From contig MKUJ01000020.1 of NCBI GenBank assembly GCA_001897755.1, positions 1-53,243 of the forward strand: DNA of 53,243 bases. The letters are read 5' to 3'. Below, in pieces: positions 40,845 through 49,446 of this stretch (its first letter is position 1; each line of letters opens with the position of its first letter). The translations under genes were made by a program, and so were the position numbers. The notes beneath the pieces were generated by a model. The model had not been told where the DNA came from, made no database searches, and was given only the letters and a program-made list of their open reading frames with translations. This stretch comes from Afipia sp. 64-13. GTDB lineage: Bacteria > Pseudomonadota > Alphaproteobacteria > Rhizobiales > Xanthobacteraceae.

Positions 40845-42326
40845 TTGAGCACGCAAACCCAGACACGATTGCAAACCAAGGACGCGACGATTCAGGTCGC
40901 CAATTTTGTCGCCGGCAAGTGGGAATCCCATGAGGACAAGGAGGTCCGCCGTCTCAATCCGGCCGACCAGAGCGACCTTGTCGCGCTCTCGCCGGATTCG
41001 TCGGCCGAGACGGCGCGGCGGGCGATCGAGGGCGTGACTCTTGGCGCCGAGAAATGGCGACGCCTGACGCCGCCCGAGCGCGGCAAGATCGTGCTGCGCG
41101 CCGCCCAGATCGTCGAATCCGACCGCGACAACATCGCCCGCCTGATCACCCGCGAGCAGGGCAAGCCGATCGCCGAATCCTACGCCGAGATCAAGCGCGC
41201 GATCGACATCATGGAATACGCCTCCGGCATGGGACGCCGGCTTGGCGGCCAGACGTTGCCGAGCGAAATGCCGGACGTGTTCTGCTACACCACGCGCCAG
41301 CCGATCGGCAGCGTCGCGCTGATCAGTCCGTGGAATATCCCGTTCGCGATTCCGTGCTGGAAGATCGCGCCGGCTTTCGTTTGCGGCTGCCCGATCGTGT
41401 TCAAGCCGTCGCCTTTCACGCCGGCGACCGCCGCGCGCGTGGTCGATGTGTTTCTCGAGGCCGGCATGCCGCGCGAGGCAATCGCACTTGTGCATGGCGG
41501 CCCGGCGGTCGGCGAGCAACTGGTCAACAACCCGATGGTGGTCGGCATCTCGTTCACGGGATCGACCAAGGTCGGCATGGCGATCAATGCGCAGGCGGCC
41601 AAGCGCATGGCCAAGACCCAGCTCGAGATGGGCGGCAAGAATCCGCAGGTGATTCTCGGCGATGCCGATCTCGATCTCGCGGTCGATAGCTGCGTTACCT
41701 CCTCGCTCGATGTATCGGGCCAGCGCTGCACCTGCGTCAGCCGCGTTGTGGTGGAAGAAAAGGTGGCCGATGCGTTCACCGAGCGCCTGGTCGACCGCTT
41801 CAAGAGCATCAAGGTCGGTGCGGGCATCGATCCCACCGTCAACATGGGGCCGCTGATCGATTCGACGCGGCTGCGCGATGTCGATGCGTTCGTCACCCGC
41901 GCACGGGCGGAAGGCGGCAAGGTGCTGACCGGCGGCGCGCGGCCGGCGGGCATGGAGCATGGCCATTTCTACGCGCCAACCGTGATCGACGGCATCACGC
42001 CCAAGCATGAGATCGGCCGTGAGGAGGTATTCGGCCCGGTTCTGGCCCTGATGCGTGTGAGGGATTTCTCCGAGGCGGTGGGCACCGCCAACAATGTGGA
42101 CTACGGCCTGACCAGTTCGATCTTCACCCGCGATCTCAGCCGCGCGTTCAACTACATCGACAAGGTTGAGGCCGGCATGGTGCACATCAACCGTCCGACG
42201 CTGGGCGGCTTCTCGCATTTTCCGTTCGGTGGCCACAAGCACTCGAGTCACGGGCCGCGCGAGGTCGGCGACGACACCATCGGTTTCTATACCAGCCTCA
42301 AGAGCGCCTACATCAAGTACAACTGA
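40845..42326 (+). CDS. NAD(P)-dependent aldehyde dehydrogenase
   Basis: The 493-residue ALDH keeps Asn164 (PWNIPF), Lys187 (VFKPS), FTGSTKVG, the general base Glu261 (LEMGGKNP) and nucleophile Cys295 (GQRCTC), with EEVFGPVLAL near the end. It oxidises an aldehyde to the acid; the sequence resembles semialdehyde-type ALDHs but the substrate is not fixed. The start is probably TTG 40845, which has AAGGAG 8 nt upstream; ATG 40797 in the same frame lacks such a site. It follows the MFS gene by about 70 nt and has a terminator at 42346. Confidence 0.88.
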   Translation: MSTQTQTRLQTKDATIQVANFVAGKWESHEDKEVRRLNPADQSDLVALSPDSSAETARRAIEGVTLGAEKWRRLTPPERGKIVLRAAQIVESDRDNIARLITREQGKPIAESYAEIKRAIDIMEYASGMGRRLGGQTLPSEMPDVFCYTTRQPIGSVALISPWNIPFAIPCWKIAPAFVCGCPIVFKPSPFTPATAARVVDVFLEAGMPREAIALVHGGPAVGEQLVNNPMVVGISFTGSTKVGMAINAQAAKRMAKTQLEMGGKNPQVILGDADLDLAVDSCVTSSLDVSGQRCTCVSRVVVEEKVADAFTERLVDRFKSIKVGAGIDPTVNMGPLIDSTRLRDVDAFVTRARAEGGKVLTGGARPAGMEHGHFYAPTVIDGITPKHEIGREEVFGPVLALMRVRDFSEAVGTANNVDYGLTSSIFTRDLSRAFNYIDKVEAGMVHINRPTLGGFSHFPFGGHKHSSHGPREVGDDTIGFYTSLKSAYIKYN

Positions 42327-42345
42327 TCTCCCCGGGCGAGACTTC

Positions 42346-42376
42346 GGGGCGCACGGTGTCGTGCGTCCCGTTTTTT
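42346..42376 (+). terminator. Rho-independent terminator after the aldehyde dehydrogenase gene
   Basis: A GC-rich stem (GGGCGCACG against CGTGCGTCCC, one mismatch) with a small loop is followed by TTTTTT. Confidence 0.85.
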
Positions 42377-42735
42377 ATGACATCCGTTGAGGCGGCGTAA
42401 GGCGGCATACGGGGCAGCGGCTCGAAGGATGAAGGCGAGCGGAGGAGGCCGCTAGGCATGATTTTTCCGCCCGCTGCGGAGAATTCTCCTGCTGCGGGCC
42501 GAAGAATTGGAAAATTCCTGCGCCTGCCGCGCGGTTTGGCAAATCTGCCGCCATGGCCTTATAACGGCGCGGCGCGAATGCGGAGGAAATCGGCTCGGCC
42601 ATCCGTGATGCGGATGCGGACCGTCCATGCTGCATGGCATCAAGACGGCCATTGCAGCCTGTTTCCTTGCGACGAAACCTTATATAGTTCTGCGCGTTAA
42701 GTCGTTCTCTCCCCCATTATTGCGGATGTACCCCC
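42377..42735. other. Upstream region of sodB with a bulged palindrome
   Basis: No gene is recognised. A palindrome GGAGAATTCTCC lies at 42478-42489, flanked by CCCGCTGC and TGCTGCGGG that can extend the stem with a bulge. An AT-rich TTATATAGT stretch at 42680-42688 may be the -10 region of sodB. Confidence 0.4.
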
Positions 42736-43338
42736 ATGACCTTCACTCTCCCGGACTTGCCTTACGCCTATGACGCTCTGCAGCCTCATATGTCGAAGGA
42801 AACGCTTGAGTATCATCACGACAAGCACCATCAGGCCTATGTCACCAACGGCAACAATCTGCTGAAAGGCACTGAGTTCGAGGGCAAGTCCCTCGAGGAG
42901 ATCGTGAAGGGCTCGTTCGGCAAGAACGCCGGGCTGTTCAACAACGCCGCCCAGCACTACAACCACATCCATTTCTGGAAGTGGATGAAGCCGAATGGTG
43001 GCGGCAGCAAGCTGCCGGGTAAGATCGCCAAGAAGATCGATGAGGATCTCGGCGGCTTCGAGAAGTTCAAGACCGATTTCGCCGCGGCGGGCGCCGGCCA
43101 GTTCGGCTCCGGCTGGGCCTGGCTTGCGGTCAAGAACGGCAAGCTGGAAATCTCCAAGACGCCGAACGGCGAGAATCCGCTGGTTCATGGCGGCACGCCG
43201 ATCCTCGGCGTCGATGTGTGGGAGCACTCCTATTACATCGACTACCGCAACCGCCGTCCCGACTATCTCAAGGCCTTCGTCGAGAATCTGGTGAACTGGG
43301 ACTACGTCGAGGAAATGTACTCCAAGGCGGGCGTCTGA
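42736..43338 (+). CDS. sodB: Superoxide dismutase (Fe/Mn family)
   Basis: The 200-residue enzyme has the four metal ligands His27 (LEYHHDKHH), His77 (NHIHFW), Asp160 (GVDVWEH) and His164, and the family signature DVWEHSYYIDY. It dismutes superoxide in the cytoplasm. The sequence near the active site (NNAAQHYNHIHFW, GSGWAWL) suggests the iron form common in alphaproteobacteria, but metal choice cannot be read with certainty. It is monocistronic, with a terminator at 43373. Confidence 0.95.
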   Translation: MTFTLPDLPYAYDALQPHMSKETLEYHHDKHHQAYVTNGNNLLKGTEFEGKSLEEIVKGSFGKNAGLFNNAAQHYNHIHFWKWMKPNGGGSKLPGKIAKKIDEDLGGFEKFKTDFAAAGAGQFGSGWAWLAVKNGKLEISKTPNGENPLVHGGTPILGVDVWEHSYYIDYRNRRPDYLKAFVENLVNWDYVEEMYSKAGV

Positions 43339-43372
43339 TCGCACGGTCAGGCATCGCCGGTGATTTCGGCAG

Positions 43373-43396
43373 GGCGGCGCGTGAGCGCCGCCTTTT
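43373..43396 (+). terminator. Rho-independent terminator of sodB
   Basis: Perfect 8-bp arms GGCGGCGC / GCGCCGCC around GTGA are followed by TTTT. Confidence 0.85.
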
Positions 43397-43480
43397 CCTT
43401 GTGTGCCGCGCTGTATCGGCTTGTCGCATCGCCGCGGTTGCGGCAAAACAACGCGGGTGGAACGGCAGCGAGGAACGCAG

Positions 43481-43855
43481 ATGAACTATCTGCTGGTTTT
43501 TATTGGCGGCGGCCTCGGGGCGACGCTGCGCCATGCCGTCAATGTCGGCTGCGCGCGGGCCTGCGGCACCCATTTTCCCTACGGCACCTTTGTCATCAAC
43601 ATCACCGGGTCGCTGGTGATGGGGCTGATCGCGGGTTATCTCGCCTTCAAGGGCGATGCGGCGCAGCCATGGCGGCTGTTCGTCATGACCGGCATTCTCG
43701 GCGGCTACACCACGTTCTCCGCTTTCTCGCTGGACGCCGTACTCCTCTATGAACGCAGCGAATTCGCTCTCGCCGCTTTTTACGTGCTGGGCTCGGTCGG
43801 CCTTGCGATCGTTGGACTGTTCGCCGGTCTCGCGCTGGTGCGCTATTTCAGTTAG
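43481..43855 (+). CDS. crcB: Fluoride ion channel CrcB/Fluc
   Basis: The 124-residue protein has four hydrophobic helices and the Fluc motifs GGGLGATLRH (about 9-18), GTFVINITGSLVMG (35-48) and GGYTTFSAFSLD (73-84). As a dual-topology dimer it exports fluoride. ATG 43481 is the family start. I looked for a fluoride riboswitch in 43339-43480 and found only the sodB terminator. Confidence 0.93.
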   Translation: MNYLLVFIGGGLGATLRHAVNVGCARACGTHFPYGTFVINITGSLVMGLIAGYLAFKGDAAQPWRLFVMTGILGGYTTFSAFSLDAVLLYERSEFALAAFYVLGSVGLAIVGLFAGLALVRYFS

Positions 43856-43901
43856 ACTATCATGTTGATTTAAAATGGATTTTTCTGATCTGGACGAGAA
43901 T

Positions 43902-43920
43902 TATGTTATAATATAGCGTG
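43902..43920. promoter_or_regulatory. Zur box candidate ahead of the znu operon
   Basis: The AT-rich near-palindrome GTTATA-A-TATAGC (43905-43917, one mismatch) in an otherwise GC-rich region matches the alphaproteobacterial Zur site pattern. It lies 48 nt before the first gene of the zinc-uptake operon. Confidence 0.65.
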
Positions 43921-43967
43921 AATTTGGCGGTTGGGGCGGACACCCGGCCGGTTTTCAGGACCTCGTG

Positions 43968-44153
43968 ATGGCCTCCCTGCATTCTCATGCGCATTCCCAT
44001 GACCATGGTCATCACCACCATGGGCCGGCATCACCGCATCCCGCCCAGAGCGTGGGCTGGTCGATCTTGCGGATGGCTCTGCCCGCGCGCCTTGCGGCGG
44101 CGCTGGCGACCAGCGCGGTGATGTGGGCGTTCGTTCTGCTGGCGATGAGATAG
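43968..44153 (+). CDS. His-rich single-span membrane micro-protein leading the znu operon
   Basis: The 61-residue product is MASLHSHAHSHDHGHHHHGP at the start (nine His in the first 19 residues), then a short linker and one hydrophobic helix (LAAALATSAVMWAFVLLAM, about 42-60). ATG 43968 is chosen; a GTG three bases earlier is possible. It lies directly after the Zur-like box, and its stop is 2 nt before znuC. It may hold or hand over zinc at the membrane for ZnuB. Its length and conservation are not known to me, so function is inferred. Confidence 0.7.
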   Translation: MASLHSHAHSHDHGHHHHGPASPHPAQSVGWSILRMALPARLAAALATSAVMWAFVLLAMR

Positions 44154-44155
44154 AG

Positions 44156-44907
<752 letters not shown>

Positions 44908-44911
<4 letters not shown>

Positions 44912-45786
44912 CGCAGATGCTGTACGACGCGCTGATTGCCCCGTTTGCCGATTTCGGCTTCATGCGCCGCGCGCTGGCCGGCGTGTTCGCGCTGGCGCTG
45001 GGAGGCGGGCCGATCGGCGTGTTCCTGATGCTGCGGCGGATGAGTCTGGTCGGCGACGCGATGGCCCATGCCATCCTGCCCGGCGCTGCGATCGGCTTTC
45101 TGCTGTCGGGGCTCAATTTGTTCGCCATGACGTTCGGCGGGCTGATCGCGGGTTTCGCGGTGGCGATCCTGGCCGGCGTGGTCTCGCGCACCACCGAAAT
45201 CAAGGAGGATGCGTCGCTGGCGACCTTCTATCTGGCTTCGCTGGCGCTCGGCGTCACCATCGTTTCGGTCCGCGGCACCAATATCGATCTGCTGCATGTG
45301 CTGTTCGGCAACATCCTTGCGATGGATGACGCGACGCTGATGGTGATCGCCTTCAACGCCACGCTGACGCTGGTGCTGCTGGCGCTGATCTATCGCCCGC
45401 TGGTGGTCGAATGCGTCGATCCGCTTTATCTGCGCACGGTCAGTCGCGCCGGCGCGCCGGCGCATCTCATTTTTCTGGCGCTGGTGGTGATCAATCTGGT
45501 CAACGGCTTTCAGGCGCTCGGCACCCTTTTGGCGGTGGGCCTGATGATCCTGCCCGCGGGCATTGCCCGGTTCTGGTCGCGCGACATCACCGGCATGATC
45601 GTGATCGCGGTGGCGATTGCGACGCTGTCGGGCTACCTCGGGCTGATCCTGTCGTTCCAGACCAGGGTGCCGTCCGGCCCCGCGATCATTCTGGTGGCGG
45701 CCGGCTTTTATCTTGTCTCGATCATCTTCGGTCCGGTTGGCGGCGTGCTGCGGCAGGCGTTTCCGGGCCGTCATCTGGAAGCGTGA
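44908..45786 (+). CDS. znuB: Zinc ABC transporter permease
   Basis: The 292-residue ABC-3 family membrane protein has about eight hydrophobic segments, with MRRMSLVGDAMAHAILPG-type and FNATLTLVLLALIYRPLVVE segments, as in ZnuB. GTG 44908 overlaps the znuC stop (GTGA); ATG 44917 three codons later is an alternative. It forms the zinc channel in the inner membrane. Confidence 0.92.
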
Positions 45787-45797
45787 GGAGGGCGGCG

Positions 45798-46700
45798 ATG
45801 CGGCATCCGGTGCGTCTGTTCGCCTTGCTTGCGCTGGCCCTGTTGGTCTCGCCGGTTGCGGCGCAGGATAAGATCGGCGTGGTTGCGACGTTCTCCATCC
45901 TGGGCGATTTCGCCAGGAACGTCGGCGGCGATCGCGTCGATGTCACGGTGCTGGTCGGCCCCGACAGCGACACCCATGTCTATACGCCGACGCCCGCCGA
46001 TGCCCGGAAGATCGCCGCTGCGAAGCTGGTGATCGTCAACGGCCTCGGCCTCGAAGGCTGGCTGCCGCGTCTGGTCGCCTCGTCGAAAAGCAAGGCGACG
46101 GTCGTGGTCGCCACCCGTGGCATCACCGCGCGCAAGGCCGCCGAGGACGGGCACGGCCATGACCATGGCGACGAGGCCGATCCCCATGCCTGGCAGGCGG
46201 TGGCCAACGCCAAAATCTATGTCGCCAATATCCGCGATGCCCTGATCGCGGCCGACCCAGACGGGGCGGCGAGCTATCGCGCCAATACCGAGGCCTATCT
46301 TGCCCGGCTCGATGCTCTGGACCGGGATGTCCGCGAGGCGGTCGGCAAAATCCCGCCCGAGCGGCGCCATGTGATCTCGACCCATGACGCCTTCGGTTAC
46401 TTCGCCGCGGCCTACGGCATCGATTTCATCGCCCCGCAGGGCGTCTCCACCGACGCCGAGCCCAGCGCCCGCGATATCGCGGCGATCATCCGGCAGATCA
46501 AAAAGCAGAAAATTCCGGCGGTATTTCTCGAAAATATCACCGATCCCCGGATGATGCGGCGGATCGCGGCCGAGACCGGGGTCAAGATCGGCGGGACGCT
46601 GTATTCCGACGGCCTGACGGCGGAAAACGGCGATGCACCCACTTACATTGCCATGGTCCGGCACAATATAAAGGCCCTGACCAGCGCGCTATCCGACTGA
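45798..46700 (+). CDS. znuA: Zinc ABC transporter periplasmic binding protein
   Basis: The 300-residue cluster A-I binding protein has a signal peptide (1-22) and likely zinc ligands His60 (SDTHVYTP), His130 (DPHAW) and a His in STHDAFGYFAAAYG, with a C-terminal Asp. A His/Asp-rich loop (GHGHDHGDEADPH, 118-130) lies at the usual ZnuA position. ATG 45798 follows GAGGAGGG. Confidence 0.93.
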   Translation: MRHPVRLFALLALALLVSPVAAQDKIGVVATFSILGDFARNVGGDRVDVTVLVGPDSDTHVYTPTPADARKIAAAKLVIVNGLGLEGWLPRLVASSKSKATVVVATRGITARKAAEDGHGHDHGDEADPHAWQAVANAKIYVANIRDALIAADPDGAASYRANTEAYLARLDALDRDVREAVGKIPPERRHVISTHDAFGYFAAAYGIDFIAPQGVSTDAEPSARDIAAIIRQIKKQKIPAVFLENITDPRMMRRIAAETGVKIGGTLYSDGLTAENGDAPTYIAMVRHNIKALTSALSD

Positions 46701-46751
46701 GGGCGGGGCCACCTGCCGCGGGGCGCGCTTCTTTTCGTGTCTGGAGTGATC

Positions 46752-47846
46752 ATGTCCGAACCCGCTGCCCAGAAAATCCCCGTGACCGTGCTGACCGGCT
46801 ATCTCGGCGCCGGCAAGACCACGCTGCTGAACCGCATCCTGTCGGAGAACCACGGCAAGAAATACGCGGTGATCGTCAACGAATTCGGCGAGATCGGCAT
46901 CGACAACGACCTGATCATCGGCGCGGACGAGGAAGTGTTCGAAATGAACAACGGTTGCATCTGCTGCACCGTGCGCGGCGATCTCGTCCGCATTCTCGAA
47001 GGGTTGATGAAGCGCAAGGGCAAGTTCGACGCCATCATTCTGGAGACCACCGGCCTTGCCGATCCCGCGCCGGTCGCCCAGACCTTCTTCGTCGACGAGG
47101 ATGTCCGCGAGAAGACCGCGCTCGACGCCGTCGTTACCGTGGCCGACGCCAAATGGCTGAGCGAGCGGCTCAAGGATGCGCCGGAGGCCAAGAACCAGAT
47201 CGCGTTCGCCGATGTCATCGTGCTGAACAAGACCGATCTGGTCTCCAAGGACGAACTGGCCGAAGTGGAAGGCCGCATCCGCGCCATCAATCCCTACGCC
47301 AAGCTGCACCGGACACAGCGCTGCAATGTGGCGCTGACGGATGTGCTGGAGCGCGGCGCGTTCGATCTCGAGCGCATTCTGGAGATCGAGCCGGCGTTCC
47401 TCGAGAGCGAGGACGAGCATCATCACCACGACCATGAGCATGGCCCGGATTGCGGCTGCGGCCATGACCATCATCATCACGATCATGATCATCACCACCA
47501 TGACCACGGTCACGGGCATGGACATGGTCTGAAGCATTATCACGACGAGGATATGCAATCTTTGTCGCTGCGCACCGACAAGCCGATCGATCCGATGAAG
47601 TTCATGCCGTGGCTGCAGGATCTGGTCGCCAAGGAAGGGCAGAAGATCCTGCGTTCCAAGGGCATTCTGGCGTTCAAGGATGACGACGACCGCTACGTTT
47701 TCCAGGGCGTTCACATGATGCTGGAGGGCGATCATCAGCGGAAGTGGAAGAACGACGAGCCGCGCGAGAGCCGGCTGGTGTTCATCGGCCGCGATCTGCC
47801 CGAGCAGAAAATCCGCGACGGCTTCAATACGACGCTCGCCGCCTGA
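46752..47846 (+). CDS. CobW/P47K-family zinc metallochaperone GTPase
   Basis: The 364-residue G3E GTPase has Walker A GYLGAGKTT (16-24), the metal motif GCICC (68-72), LETTGLADPAP and NKTD for guanine binding. A long His/Asp/Gly-rich stretch (about 222-262) and the CobW C-terminal domain (PWLQDLVAKEGQKILR, FQGVHMMLEGD) follow. Zur-linked members (ZNG1/ZigA type) supply zinc to client enzymes under shortage. ATG 46752 has GGAG 5 nt before it. It directly follows znuA and is probably in the same Zur-controlled run. Confidence 0.9.
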   Translation: MSEPAAQKIPVTVLTGYLGAGKTTLLNRILSENHGKKYAVIVNEFGEIGIDNDLIIGADEEVFEMNNGCICCTVRGDLVRILEGLMKRKGKFDAIILETTGLADPAPVAQTFFVDEDVREKTALDAVVTVADAKWLSERLKDAPEAKNQIAFADVIVLNKTDLVSKDELAEVEGRIRAINPYAKLHRTQRCNVALTDVLERGAFDLERILEIEPAFLESEDEHHHHDHEHGPDCGCGHDHHHHDHDHHHHDHGHGHGHGLKHYHDEDMQSLSLRTDKPIDPMKFMPWLQDLVAKEGQKILRSKGILAFKDDDDRYVFQGVHMMLEGDHQRKWKNDEPRESRLVFIGRDLPEQKIRDGFNTTLAA

Positions 47847-47904
47847 ACAGCCTTCTCCCTTAGGGGAGAGGAATCGCCCGCACCGTATCCTGCCAAGACC
47901 CTAT

Positions 47905-48912
47905 ATGTCGATGAACGAATCCGCCTCCATCATCTCGATCACCAACAGCGTGCGCAAGGTCACGCTGGCCGCGCCGGCCACGGCGGTGCATTTCCTCGGC
48001 GACGTCGCGGTGTTCGTCGGCGGCGAGGAGACGGTGCAGCTTGCCCGCAGCGCCGACGATGTTGCGTCGGTGACCGTGCATGACGGAGGCATTCTGTGTT
48101 CGGTTACGGACGGCGCGCGGGTCGTGACCGGCGGCGACGACGGCAAGGTGGTCGCGGTCAACGCCGCGGGCGACATGGAAACGCTGGCGCGAGATCCCAA
48201 GCATCGCTGGATCGACAATGTCGCGTTGCACGCCGATGGCACCGTGGCATGGTCGGCGGGCAAGACGGCGTTTGTCCGTTCGCCGAAGGGCGAGATCAAA
48301 TCGTTCGACGCGCCGTCCACGGTCGGCGGGCTGGCGTTCGCGCCGAAAGGCCTGCGGCTCGCGATCGCGCATTACAACGGCGTGACGCTGTGGTTTCCGA
48401 ATATGGCGGCGAAGCCTGAAGTGCTGGAGTGGAAAGGCTCGCATCTCGGCGTCACCTTCAGCGCTGACAATCGCTTCCTCGTCACGACAATGCATGAGGC
48501 TGCGCTGCATGGCTGGCGTCTGTCCGACGGCAAGCACATGCGCATGACCGGTTATCCGTTCCGCGTGCGGTCGACGTCATGGAGCGCGAGCAGCAAGCTG
48601 CTTGCGACCTCGGGCGCGGATACCGTGATCCTCTGGCCGTTCAACACCAAGGATGGCCCGATGGGCAAGGAGCCGGCGATGCTGGCGCCGCTGCAGGCCA
48701 AGGTGACGGCAGTGGCGTGTCATCCGAAGGACGATATTCTGGTCGCGGGCTACAGCGACGGCACGATCCTGTTGGTGAGAATCCAGGATGGCGCGGAAAT
48801 TCTCGTGCGTCGCAATGAGGGTTCGCCGGTCGCTGCTCTGGCCTGGAACGCCACGGGCAGCACGATGGCGTTCGCCTGCGAGGATGGTGCGGCCGGACTG
48901 ATGCCGCTCTGA
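47905..48912 (+). CDS. WD40-repeat protein next to the CobW gene
   Basis: The 335-residue protein is built of WD40-like blades, with repeats such as VVTGGDDGKVVAVNAAG, TVAWSAGKTAFVRS, LAFAPKGLRLAIAHYNGVTLW and LLATSGADTVILWPF, which would form one beta-propeller. No signal peptide is seen, so it is probably cytoplasmic. ATG 47905 or 47911 may be the start. WD40 genes following zinc CobW genes are, as I recall, frequent in Bradyrhizobium relatives; a partnership with the GTPase is inferred. Confidence 0.82.
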   Translation: MSMNESASIISITNSVRKVTLAAPATAVHFLGDVAVFVGGEETVQLARSADDVASVTVHDGGILCSVTDGARVVTGGDDGKVVAVNAAGDMETLARDPKHRWIDNVALHADGTVAWSAGKTAFVRSPKGEIKSFDAPSTVGGLAFAPKGLRLAIAHYNGVTLWFPNMAAKPEVLEWKGSHLGVTFSADNRFLVTTMHEAALHGWRLSDGKHMRMTGYPFRVRSTSWSASSKLLATSGADTVILWPFNTKDGPMGKEPAMLAPLQAKVTAVACHPKDDILVAGYSDGTILLVRIQDGAEILVRRNEGSPVAALAWNATGSTMAFACEDGAAGLMPL

Positions 48913-49041
48913 GGCATTTATTTCGATTGCAATTCGATTGCGTGACAAGCCTCCGCCGACGCGGTGTGCGACACACGTCTTTCCTTTTCGGAACCTTTCC
49001 CGTCTGCTCTTTGTTGATCCTGTCAGCAGGGAACAATAGCC

Positions 49042-49377
49042 ATGATCTCGGACCAGAAGCGACGGGCGTTGAGGCTGGATTATCTGCTGGCCGGCATCAT
49101 GGTGGCGATGGGGCTCGTGGTTGCGGGCATGTCGCTGTACCGGCTGTCCGAGCGGCCCCAGTTCGCGCAGGTGACGCCGCCGCCGGATGCGCCGCCGCGC
49201 ACCACAGCGCCTGCTGGTAAGGAGAATGGCCCGGCCAAGAGCGAGCCGGGCGGCACGCGGCCCACCACGCCCGCGCCCGAACCGGCACGGCCTGATCCGG
49301 ATGCGCAGAAGGCCGGTGCAACTCCGGCTTTGCCGGCCGCACCGCCGGAGAAGATCGGCGAGCCCGTACAGAAATAG
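49042..49377 (+). CDS. Hypothetical single-span, Pro-rich membrane protein
   Basis: The 111-residue protein has a short basic N-terminus (MISDQKRRALRLD), one membrane helix (about 14-33) and a disordered tail rich in Pro, Ala, Gly and Lys (about 40-111). The tail probably extends into the periplasm. No family or function is recognised. Its start is ATG 49042. A shared bidirectional terminator separates it from the homospermidine synthase gene. Confidence 0.65.
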   Translation: MISDQKRRALRLDYLLAGIMVAMGLVVAGMSLYRLSERPQFAQVTPPPDAPPRTTAPAGKENGPAKSEPGGTRPTTPAPEPARPDPDAQKAGATPALPAAPPEKIGEPVQK

Positions 49378-49393
49378 AAAAGATCGATACCCC

Positions 49394-49423
49394 ATCAAAA
49401 AGGCCAGCCTCGCGGCTGGCCTT
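49394..49423 (-). terminator. Terminator of the homospermidine synthase gene
   Basis: Perfect 10-bp arms AAGGCCAGCC / GGCTGGCCTT around TCGC. Read on the minus strand they are followed by TTTTTGATG; it may also end plus-strand transcription from 49042. Confidence 0.8.
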
Positions 49424-49446
49424 CGCAGTTTGCGGTGGGTCTGGCT

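Noticed and set aside
39438-42251. A 937-codon open frame antisense to the MFS and aldehyde dehydrogenase genes
   Set aside because: It lies wholly opposite two clear enzymes, is Arg/His/Asp-rich low-complexity and shows no domain; long antisense frames are expected at this GC.
43339-43480. Fluoride riboswitch ahead of crcB
   Set aside because: Only the sodB terminator is seen; the conserved fluoride aptamer pseudoknot elements were not found.
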